Shown: positions 1 to 5,050 of the stretch, piece by piece | Position numbering within the stretch: position 1 is the first letter of the stretch | Layout of the letters: each line of letters starts with the position of its first letter | Origin: Thermoplasmata archaeon | Lineage (GTDB): Archaea > Thermoplasmatota > Thermoplasmata > Halarchaeoplasmatales > Halarchaeoplasmataceae | Length of the DNA: 5,050 nucleotides | Direction of reading: 5' to 3' | Assembly: GCA_019594305.1 (NCBI GenBank) | Contig: JAFDTZ010000136.1 | Location: 1 to 5,050 of the forward strand | The notes under the pieces: generated by a model | The model's database searches: none | What the model was told of the DNA's origin: nothing | What the model saw: the letters and a program-made list of their open reading frames with translations, nothing else | Position numbers and translations under genes: made by a program

Positions 1-683
1 CGGTAAGAGAGTGTTAAGTCGGAATTCACGTTGTTTTCCGTGGTATTAATCTCCTTCAACCTGAGAACCTCTATGTCTGTACTATCTATCTCCTTGATAA
101 GACCACTGATGTGCCCGTCACCAACCACGGCGACCACTGAGCCATATTTTTCTTCTAGTTCGGTTATATTTTTACCCATATACTGGTTTCTTTCGTCAAT
201 TAAAATGCGGCTCACCGAGGGCATATTCTCTTCCAGCACCGCCATGTACTTATCTTCGTTCTTGTGGTAGCTGTCTATTTCCTTTTCGATCTTTTCCTTA
301 GACACAAAAAGACCGGCTACCACTCCGAAAATAAGGTATATCTTCTCCTTGATACTCATGGCCCTCATCAGTCGGTTGAACACCTCCTGGGCTGGCAGAT
401 CTATCAGGGCCACGGTGGCCCCCAGTTCCCCTGCGGCTTCCACCGCCACCAGCATCTCGCTCCCTGCTATCACCCCGTACTCATCGGCTATCCTCTTCTG
501 TATGAGTGCCATCGCCCGGTATATGAGAGGTGCCTTCCCACCAGTGCGCTCACCCGATTTAAGAGCGGCATATCTACCTCTGTCCAGTTCAACCGCCACA
601 ACCGCAGGGTTCCTGGACATTATCTCGCTCTTTACCCTTTCCTTTATGTCAAAAACGTGGGCAACGCCTAGTATGGTTATCAT
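1..683 (-). CDS. TraB/PrgY (TIKI-like) family protein, C-terminus cut by window edge
   Basis: I translated this minus-strand frame by hand: 227 codons without a stop, running off the left edge. It begins ILGVAHV, the first GxxH motif (G6, H9), followed by VVAVELD with conserved E32. GSEM at 74-77 and GATVALID at 88-95 match the TraB core. DERN lies at 163-166, and the second GxxH motif is GDGH at 188-191. Paired GxxH motifs plus a conserved glutamate are the signature of the TraB/PrgY/TIKI family, which includes the enterococcal pheromone-shutdown proteins and the animal Wnt-cleaving TIKI proteases; the role of the archaeal members is not established. Family members of this type usually continue with several membrane segments, which here would lie beyond the window. 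The usual arginine after LID is a leucine (LIDLPAQ). The start is the ATG at 683, chosen because GAGGTGG lies four bases upstream and the conserved motif begins at residue 4. Confidence 0.88.
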   Translation of the reverse strand, partial: MITILGVAHVFDIKERVKSEIMSRNPAVVAVELDRGRYAALKSGERTGGKAPLIYRAMALIQKRIADEYGVIAGSEMLVAVEAAGELGATVALIDLPAQEVFNRLMRAMSIKEKIYLIFGVVAGLFVSKEKIEKEIDSYHKNEDKYMAVLEENMPSVSRILIDERNQYMGKNITELEEKYGSVVAVVGDGHISGLIKEIDSTDIEVLRLKEINTTENNVNSDLTLSY

Positions 684-687
684 CTAG

Positions 688-694
688 CCACCTC
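688..694 (-). promoter_or_regulatory. Ribosome binding site of the TraB-family gene
   Basis: Read on the minus strand, GAGGTGG ends four bases before the ATG at 683. It matches the 3' end of archaeal and bacterial 16S rRNA well and fixes this start. It contrasts with the acetyltransferase-aminotransferase gene upstream, which has no such site. Confidence 0.65.
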
Positions 695-705
695 AGCCAA
701 CAGGA

Positions 706-718
706 GATATAAAAATAT
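706..718 (-). promoter_or_regulatory. Possible TATA box before the TraB-family gene
   Basis: The minus strand reads ATATTTTTATATC in the 46-base gap between the two genes. Its centre lies about 27 bases from the ATG at 683, which would place transcription start almost at the start codon and leave the Shine-Dalgarno site outside the transcript. The two signals therefore conflict. The stretch may instead be a T-rich termination signal for the upstream gene, or simply AT-rich spacer. Confidence 0.25.
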
Positions 719-729
719 GCGGTTTGTTC

Positions 730-873
730 TCATCTGCAAGCACGGAGGGTATCGGAAAGCAATTCCAAGCCTTTCTTCAGCTCGTGTTCATCAAGCTTGA
801 AGGTAAGCCGTATGTGTCCTTCGGAGCCCTCTTTCGACCCAAAATATTCACCGGGAACGACGAGCACGCCCCC
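730..873 (-). pseudogene. Displaced C-terminal end of the aminotransferase (after frameshift)
   Basis: This frame encodes GVLVVPGEYFG and then EGHIRLTFKLDEHELKKGL, ending in TGA at 732-730. It is the standard C-terminal end of a class I/II aminotransferase, including the conserved arginine (HIRLTF) that binds the substrate alpha-carboxylate. It lies in a different frame from the main aminotransferase body, whose frame ends at 848. Removing one G from the run of five at 873-869 joins the two as EARDRGVLVVPGEYFG and restores a protein of about 517 residues. The fragment has no start of its own and is best read as part of the gene at 848-2284. Confidence 0.85.
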
Positions 874-2284
874 TGTCCCTGGCCTCCGTGGCAAAGTCCG
901 TCGTGGATACGGGGATATCAAGCCTCGGGAAGGATATTATACCCTGGGCCGGCTCCACCCATCGAACCCCCTGTGTTTCATTCACCCATCCCTTCACCAG
1001 TTTGAGATTGCATCGGGCGACGTGACGTGAGACGGAGATATATCTTTCCCTGTTCTTGATTATCTCAAGGGCCACCTTTTCCGAGAGCACCGAGTTGCAG
1101 GGCATCAGGTGCTCTTTAGCCCTTCGCAATCTTTTAATCAGCTCAATGTTCCTGGAGGCCACCCACCCCATTCGCAGACCGGCAAAACCGTATGCCTTGG
1201 ATAGGCTGGAGGTCACAAGCACGTTATCACCCAGCTCCAGGGCCGACTTACTAGAGGGTATAAAATCCCGATAAACCTCATCCACCAGAAGCAGGCTTTC
1301 CCACTTCTCCAGTGTTTCGTATATGTTGGCCATGGCCTTCGGGCCCATGTGCACTCCGCTGGGGTTATGGGGGTCAGTGAGCACAACCATCCGTGGACGG
1401 GAAGAGATACGATCATCCAATACATTCTCCCTCACCTGAAAGCCATCCTCGAAACTTCTCCCTAGCAGTTCGAGTTTCATTCCTAACATGGACGGGACTA
1501 TTTGAAGGGGCGGGTACGCTGGCTCCTCCGTAAGAACGGTATCCCCGGGACGGAGCAGCGTGGATAATACCAAAGTATTTGCCGCCTGGGTTCCGGAGGT
1601 TACTATCACATGGACATCATCACCGTATAAACTTCCGATGGCGTCCTCCAGTTCCATGGTTATACCGGGGTCGACGCCCAGTGCCATAGAGGGCTCAAGG
1701 CACTTCACTTCTCCCAGAGAGGAGGGTGGCATGGCGCTGGAGGCAAGATCATACCGTGTATCTTTGTTGTTCAATAGCCAATCGAGTAGCGGGAATGACA
1801 TCATATCCGGCGATCGCATTCCATGATTTTCACTGGAATTCAAATGCACTGCCATCACCTTCTTCCTCTCCTCGAACCCCTTGTTGTTGTAGAACCGTAT
1901 TGCCCTGTGATTTCCGGAAAGAACCTCCAATTTCAGTATGTCCACTCCTTTCTCCAGGGCGACCTTACGTTGGTGCTCCATCAATTCACCGCCTATACCT
2001 TTTCCGAAGTGGTCCGGATGTATGATTATGGTGTAGATCTCGCATATTTTTTTTGCCGATATCGCATCGTCGTAATTTGTTGAATGAAGAAAGGCGAGTA
2101 GATCTCCTTCATTATCCACCACCCACATATTATCGAACTCGAAACGTTCCATCAAAAATTCTTCCAGGCATTCCTCCTGGTATTCTATGTTCTCTTTATC
2201 CCATATGGTACCCATGCTATCTCTCTCTATGGAAACGATCTTGGGCACATCTTCTTTCTTTGCACGGCGTATGATATGTACCAT
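848..2284 (-). CDS. GNAT acetyltransferase fused to PLP-dependent aminotransferase (frameshifted near 3' end)
   Basis: This is a cytoplasmic two-domain enzyme. Residues 1-150 form a GNAT domain with the acetyl-CoA motif HPDHFGKGIGGEL (89-101) and the following NHRAIRFYNNKGFEE segment. Residues 165 onward are a fold-type I aminotransferase: SGTQAA at 230-235, DPHNPSG at 304-310 (N307), DEVYRDF at 335-341 (D335, expected to contact the PLP ring nitrogen), and SSLSKAYGFAGLRMGW at 359-374, with Schiff-base lysine K363 and phosphate-binding R371. From memory, the DWL...SSA start and the GIISFPRLD and GVLVVPG segments resemble capreomycidine-synthase-like aminotransferases; this is an inference, and no substrate can be named. 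The frame runs into RARRSR and stops at 848, while the correct end lies in another frame down to 730. As read, the product lacks the carboxylate-binding arginine. The ATG at 2284 has no Shine-Dalgarno site but has a TATA-like box at leaderless spacing. Confidence 0.9.
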   Translation of the reverse strand: MVHIIRRAKKEDVPKIVSIERDSMGTIWDKENIEYQEECLEEFLMERFEFDNMWVVDNEGDLLAFLHSTNYDDAISAKKICEIYTIIIHPDHFGKGIGGELMEHQRKVALEKGVDILKLEVLSGNHRAIRFYNNKGFEERKKVMAVHLNSSENHGMRSPDMMSFPLLDWLLNNKDTRYDLASSAMPPSSLGEVKCLEPSMALGVDPGITMELEDAIGSLYGDDVHVIVTSGTQAANTLVLSTLLRPGDTVLTEEPAYPPLQIVPSMLGMKLELLGRSFEDGFQVRENVLDDRISSRPRMVVLTDPHNPSGVHMGPKAMANIYETLEKWESLLLVDEVYRDFIPSSKSALELGDNVLVTSSLSKAYGFAGLRMGWVASRNIELIKRLRRAKEHLMPCNSVLSEKVALEIIKNRERYISVSRHVARCNLKLVKGWVNETQGVRWVEPAQGIISFPRLDIPVSTTDFATEARDRGRARRSR

Positions 2285-2307
2285 ATGATGAGCATACGAA
2301 AACAGGC

Positions 2308-2319
2308 ATAATACTTTAT
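2308..2319 (-). promoter_or_regulatory. Candidate TATA box of the acetyltransferase-aminotransferase gene
   Basis: The minus strand reads ATAAAGTATTAT, preceded by purine-rich AAAACG that could serve as a BRE. Its centre is about 29 bases upstream of the ATG at 2284, so transcription would begin within a few bases of the start codon. The bases just before the ATG (CTCATCAT) contain no Shine-Dalgarno site. Together these point to a leaderless transcript, common in archaea. The call rests on spacing and composition only. Confidence 0.45.
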
Positions 2320-2326
2320 CGTTTTA

Positions 2327-2545
2327 CTAGTTTTTAGTAATGTACAAACAATAATAATATTTATCGGATGTAACGGCCATAGCTACCACACCCACACGGC
2401 CCATAGATCCAACATGGGATATGACCGTTTTATCCCAACGTAGATTCCTCACCTTCGTCAACCGATTGGCGGCGTCGTAGACAAATTCCGTCTTGCCGCC
2501 CTCCGGGTCGGTTGTGTTTTTATGGTTTCCTTTATCATTCTCCAC
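2327..2545 (-). pseudogene. Stranded Rhs/YD-repeat fragment (72 codons)
   Basis: The product starts ENDKGNHKNTTDPEGG and continues KTEFVYDAANRLTKV, a clear YD-repeat unit as found in Rhs and wall-associated repeat proteins. A second unit follows 22 residues later but is decayed: VGSMGRV at 45-51 where YDxxGRV is expected. Residues 1-2 would be the matching position of a preceding unit, so the 22-residue register spans the frame. The final 15-20 residues (SDKYYYCLYITKN) look like nothing known. Normal YD proteins have many such units plus a core domain, so this is a fragment. GC is high over the repeat (35 of 60 bases in 2461-2520) and drops on both sides. It starts at GTG with a good Shine-Dalgarno site, so a small peptide may still be made. 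The rest of 2285-2646 shows no other gene. Confidence 0.65.
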
Positions 2546-2548
2546 TTA

Positions 2549-2557
2549 GATCACCTC
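2549..2557 (-). promoter_or_regulatory. Strong Shine-Dalgarno site before the GTG start of the YD fragment
   Basis: The minus strand reads GAGGTGATC, then TAA, then GTG at 2545. This is almost a full complement to the 16S rRNA 3' end at normal spacing. It decides the GTG start and is a better site than those of the two large neighbours, which is surprising in front of a 72-codon gene fragment. Confidence 0.55.
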
Positions 2558-2582
2558 ATTGTTAAGATAGGATGTTTTTTAA

Positions 2583-2610
2583 GCAATATTACCTCTTCGG
2601 TGATATTCGC
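2583..2610 (-). other. Imperfect inverted repeat between propeller gene and YD fragment
   Basis: On the minus strand, GCGAATATCACC and GGTAATATTGC flank the five-base loop GAAGA. The stem has one C-A mismatch and one bulged G. No T-run follows on the minus strand, so it is not a standard terminator; on the plus strand a T6 run (2575-2580) precedes it. It could be an RNA structure upstream of the YD fragment or chance in AT-rich DNA. Confidence 0.25.
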
Positions 2611-2646
2611 TAACTTGGATATTGTAATACCTTAGAGTTCCTTAAC

Positions 2647-4647
2647 CTAATCATCAGCCCATTTGGAATAATCCATGGTTGAATGAGCGCAGTGTTCACA
2701 GAATGCTGAGTTATCTTCCCTAACATTTACAGCCTCTTCGTTACATCTCGGACATCTCTTCATGCCGGACTTTTTGATATAATTCCGAGGTGTGTATCCC
2801 AAAGGTGGGTAATCATCATCCGGATGTGGTAAAGATTTTATTTCTTCCTTTTTATCTATAAATATGCCGACAACTGCGATAATTATGCCCGAGAGAATGA
2901 GTATCTCCACGGGCGTGGGCTCGTTAGGTTGGGAACCATATAGTATCAGCGGGTCTAATAAGAATATGATAAATCCAGATAAAACAAACAATATTCCAAT
3001 TGCTATCACACGAACATCTGCCGTATATCTTGTTGTGACCTGAATCGACTCTTTATCGTAGTTATAAGCTCGATAATTATCAGGTATCGGTATATCTGAA
3101 GTCTTAACGCGTACCTTTTTTATGAATGATCCTATTATTGAAATTGAAACCCCTAAAAACAATGTCACAATGCCTGCTATACGATACGGATAATGAGTGT
3201 AGCCATACATTATATTGGTGGGAGTATAATAAAATAAAAAAAGTCCCATAGCGATCGAAGCGATGCCTAAAGCTACACACTTTATGTCCGCTGACTTTTT
3301 TATCTCTGACAACAGTGTTCCGGACTCATCGGTTCTGTGTAATTGCTGATAGTAGGGATTCGTTTTATTCATGCTATGCTTTGCTAATAATAAGGCTGCG
3401 CCAAAGACAACACCTGCGCATGAAATTATAGATAATAAAAACAATTTGGATCCGCTCTCATTTACTCGGGTGCCATGTCCTTCACCGAAAGCATATAGAC
3501 CGTCTGTACAATGTATATAAACCGCACCATCGTACCCGATCGCCGGAGAAGTTTGACCGATTCCCTTTGCACGGAAGTTCCATCTAAGTGTGCCGTCGGG
3601 ATTAACTGCACGTATTATATCATCCGAAGATACAAAATAGATCGTACCGTCAGCTCCTATCGCCGGAGATGCCACCCCACCGCCTGTTTTATAGCTCCAT
3701 TTAAGCGTACCATCCGGATATATAGCGTACAAACGATTGTCCCACGAACCGACATAGATTGTACCGTCCGAACCGATTGCCGGAGATGATTCAATGGTAT
3801 CCTTCGTTTCAAAGCTCCATTTGAGTGTGCCGTCCGGATTGATCGCATACAGTTTGTTATCCGAATATCCTGCATATATTGTGCCATCTATACCAATTGC
3901 AGCAGTGGAAACCAAGGAAGCCATAGCACTACCAGTGTCAAATATCCAATCAAGCGTGCCGTTTGGGTTGATCGCATACAATTTACTGTTGCTAGAACCG
4001 ATATATATCGTACCGTCTAAACCTACGGTTGGCGAACACCAAGGCATAATGTAGATATCCATTAATTGATAAGTCCAACTTAATGTTCCATTAGGATTGA
4101 GTGCGTACAAAAAACCGTCGTCGGCACCGATGTATATCGTATCATCTACACCGATAACCGGTGATGATTCTACAACATGTTCTGTTCGAAATTCCCATTT
4201 GAGGGTTCCGTCCGGATTGATTGCATGCAATTTATTGTCCCATGAACCTACGTATATTGTGCCATCCGCACCGATGGCAGGTGATGATTTAATATCGTCT
4301 CCTGTTTGATATCGCCATTTTTCCGAGCCATCAGGATTGATTGCAAAGAGGTAGTTATCCCAAGAACCTACGTATATCGTGTTTTCTCTGTCAATAGCGG
4401 GTGATGAACTGTAAGCTCCTCCCGTATCAAATGTCCACTTAACTGCTCCGCCTACTTGTTCGGTGTCGTATGGGCTCTGTCCCGTTCTCTGGGGATCACC
4501 TCCGAAACACGGCCACGGATGTTTCTCTTCCGCTACAACTTCCTGTGAACCTGAGACAGTTGAAGGCATCAAAAATGATCCTGTGTGCAATATGAACAAC
4601 AGGGTGCATAATACAACTACAAAAAATAACTTCTTTTTTTCATACAT
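2647..4647 (-). CDS. Membrane-anchored PQQ-like beta-propeller protein with C-terminal zinc ribbon
   Basis: The 666-residue product starts at the ATG at 4647 (MYEKKKLFF); GGTGA ends four bases upstream. A TTG start six codons earlier is possible but would lie before this site. Residues 1-30 are a signal peptide or anchor. After WPCFGGDPQRTG come eight repeats (about 69-388) of the form SSPAIGxDGTIYVGSWDNxLYAINPDGTLKW, the PQQ-like propeller repeat, matching the eight blades of quinoprotein propellers. Catalytic quinoprotein dehydrogenase residues are not evident, so a binding or structural role is more likely. Five membrane segments follow (about 402-422, 455-475, 487-509, 545-570, 579-597). 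The tail carries CPRC and CEHC (C632, C635, C650, C653), a zinc ribbon. With a cleaved signal peptide, topology puts the propeller outside and the zinc ribbon in the cytoplasm. It lies four bases after the Rhs gene. The function is not known; a sensor, or a partner of the Rhs protein, is inference only. Confidence 0.9.
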   Translation of the reverse strand: MYEKKKLFFVVVLCTLLFILHTGSFLMPSTVSGSQEVVAEEKHPWPCFGGDPQRTGQSPYDTEQVGGAVKWTFDTGGAYSSSPAIDRENTIYVGSWDNYLFAINPDGSEKWRYQTGDDIKSSPAIGADGTIYVGSWDNKLHAINPDGTLKWEFRTEHVVESSPVIGVDDTIYIGADDGFLYALNPNGTLSWTYQLMDIYIMPWCSPTVGLDGTIYIGSSNSKLYAINPNGTLDWIFDTGSAMASLVSTAAIGIDGTIYAGYSDNKLYAINPDGTLKWSFETKDTIESSPAIGSDGTIYVGSWDNRLYAIYPDGTLKWSYKTGGGVASPAIGADGTIYFVSSDDIIRAVNPDGTLRWNFRAKGIGQTSPAIGYDGAVYIHCTDGLYAFGEGHGTRVNESGSKLFLLSIISCAGVVFGAALLLAKHSMNKTNPYYQQLHRTDESGTLLSEIKKSADIKCVALGIASIAMGLFLFYYTPTNIMYGYTHYPYRIAGIVTLFLGVSISIIGSFIKKVRVKTSDIPIPDNYRAYNYDKESIQVTTRYTADVRVIAIGILFVLSGFIIFLLDPLILYGSQPNEPTPVEILILSGIIIAVVGIFIDKKEEIKSLPHPDDDYPPLGYTPRNYIKKSGMKRCPRCNEEAVNVREDNSAFCEHCAHSTMDYSKWADD
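3484..4443 (-). repeat. Eight tandem ~120-base repeats encoding propeller blades
   Basis: Eight in-gene repeats of about 40 codons each, with a clear DNA period (recurring plus-strand words such as ccgtccggattgat and gaacctacgtatat). Blades 1, 2 and 6 share GSWDN. Blade 4 has an insertion (YIMPWCSP), blade 5 a longer loop, and blade 7 lacks the SWDN motif. Between blades the amino acids match better than the third codon positions, so the units are old and held by selection rather than freshly duplicated. Confidence 0.85.
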
Positions 4648-4651
4648 TTTT

Positions 4652-4656
4652 TCACC
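4652..4656 (-). promoter_or_regulatory. Ribosome binding site overlapping the Rhs stop codon
   Basis: The minus strand reads GGTGA, then AAAA, then ATG at 4647. The last three bases, TGA (4654-4652), are the stop codon of the Rhs gene. Ribosomes ending the Rhs protein are thus placed to start the propeller protein, a classic arrangement for translational coupling. It favours the ATG at 4647 over the upstream TTG at 4665. Confidence 0.7.
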
Positions 4657-5050
4657 GCATAACAACCTTAATTAGATCATAGAGTGGCCCTCCACCTCCC
4701 ATCATCCAGTATCTATTTCCATATTGATATCTAAGGTCGAATTTTGGCTTGGTCAATTCTAATTCAAGGTAATATCGTAGTCTTTCACGATAGCAATCAT
4801 TCCATGCCTTATTCTCTGTATATCTCAAAATTACTCGTATTAAAGCATAACCCCCTGCTCCGATAGAAAGAACTAGTTGTGGTGGTGTTCTCGTATATTC
4901 ATGTCTTTTGTTACAGTAATTCCTTGCATTTTCTTTTGCTCTTAGAACTTGTTCATTCAAAATATCATCGTAACTGGGTTCACCGGTCCTGCCGCTGGGG
5001 TCCCGTGCGTTGATGGGGTCGTTCCGCACGTACATGTACATGTTGGGCCC
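4652..5050 (-). CDS. Rhs/YD-repeat protein, C-terminal end with variable tip (5' part outside window)
   Basis: The last 132 residues of a larger protein. Residues 1-21 (GPNMYMYVRNDPINARDPSG, then R) are the end of the Rhs-repeat-associated core, whose consensus is NxYxYxxNDPxNxxDPxG. In bacterial and archaeal Rhs proteins this core closes a cocoon-like shell and is followed by an exchangeable C-terminal domain, often a toxin. The tip here is about 111 residues: an N-terminal helix-like stretch with C46, a hydrophobic stretch (about 57-75) that could cross or insert in a membrane, a charged helix with C86, and an end holding YWMMGGGGP. I do not recognise it as a known toxin, and no nuclease or deaminase motif is visible. 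Hand counts give 46 of 70 GC for 4981-5050 but about 33-38% across 4741-4980, the composition jump expected where a foreign tip joins the core. The upstream part, including any signal peptide, is not in view. Confidence 0.85.
   Translation of the reverse strand, partial: GPNMYMYVRNDPINARDPSGRTGEPSYDDILNEQVLRAKENARNYCNKRHEYTRTPPQLVLSIGAGGYALIRVILRYTENKAWNDCYRERLRYYLELELTKPKFDLRYQYGNRYWMMGGGGPLYDLIKVVMR

Noticed and set aside
31..687. Three overlapping plus-strand open frames opposite the TraB gene
   Set aside because: They carry no recognisable motifs and lie opposite a minus-strand frame with a full set of family motifs and a ribosome site.
1740..1830. Possible internal start at M156 of the fusion giving a separate aminotransferase
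   Set aside because: Only a weak GTGA lies upstream, spacing is poor, and the frame is continuous from the acetyltransferase domain.
2324..2340. Inverted repeat TTACTA-GTTTT-TAGTAA at the end of the YD fragment
   Set aside because: Only six AT-rich base pairs and no adjacent T-run on the minus strand; too weak to call a terminator or an element end.
2285..2646. Insertion sequence or miniature element around the YD fragment
   Set aside because: No matching terminal inverted repeats, target duplications or transposase remains were found by eye.
3511..4309. Plus-strand frames with repeated IVPS/VPSGLIA motifs
   Set aside because: The repeats are the antisense image of the propeller blades; no ribosome sites or independent features support a gene.
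4645..4665. TTG start at 4665 giving a 672-residue propeller protein that overlaps the Rhs end
   Set aside because: The ATG at 4647 has a well-spaced GGTGA, and the signal peptide begins naturally at MYEKKK.

Overview
The window most likely comes from an archaeon, probably a euryarchaeal or Thermoplasmatota-type organism; the lineage is a weak guess. The evidence is an AT-rich TATA-like box at leaderless distance from one start codon, GGTGA/GAGGTGATC Shine-Dalgarno sites at other starts, heavy use of AGG/AGA and ATA codons, and a gene set often seen in archaea (TraB-family protein, membrane-anchored PQQ-type propeller, Rhs/YD-repeat genes). All supported genes lie on the minus strand, so transcription runs from the right edge to the left edge. 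The plus-strand open frames are shadows of these genes.

Right part (5050 to 2647): the last 132 codons of an Rhs/YD-repeat protein enter from outside the window. They carry the end of the conserved Rhs core (ending DPSGR near 4991) and then a variable, AT-rich C-terminal tip of about 110 residues. Four bases after its stop codon begins a 666-residue membrane protein: signal peptide, eight PQQ-like propeller repeats, five membrane segments and a C-terminal four-cysteine zinc ribbon. The Shine-Dalgarno site of the second gene contains the stop codon of the first, so the two are probably co-transcribed and translationally coupled.

Middle (2646 to 2285): a stretch with no full-length gene. It holds a 72-codon frame with a strong Shine-Dalgarno site and a GTG start. 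The frame encodes a stranded piece of YD-repeat protein with a 22-residue period, the last unit degenerate. It is probably the remnant of an Rhs gene that was rearranged or displaced.

Left part (2284 to 1): a leaderless-looking gene encodes a GNAT acetyltransferase fused to a PLP-dependent class I/II aminotransferase. Its reading frame breaks at a run of five G (873 to 869), and the true aminotransferase C-terminus continues in another frame to 730. After 46 bases comes a TraB/PrgY-type (TIKI-like) protein that runs off the left edge.

The most interesting parts are the Rhs tip with its tightly coupled propeller/zinc-ribbon membrane protein, the stranded Rhs piece downstream, and the acetyltransferase-aminotransferase fusion with its frameshift. 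No tRNA, rRNA, CRISPR array or transposase was seen.
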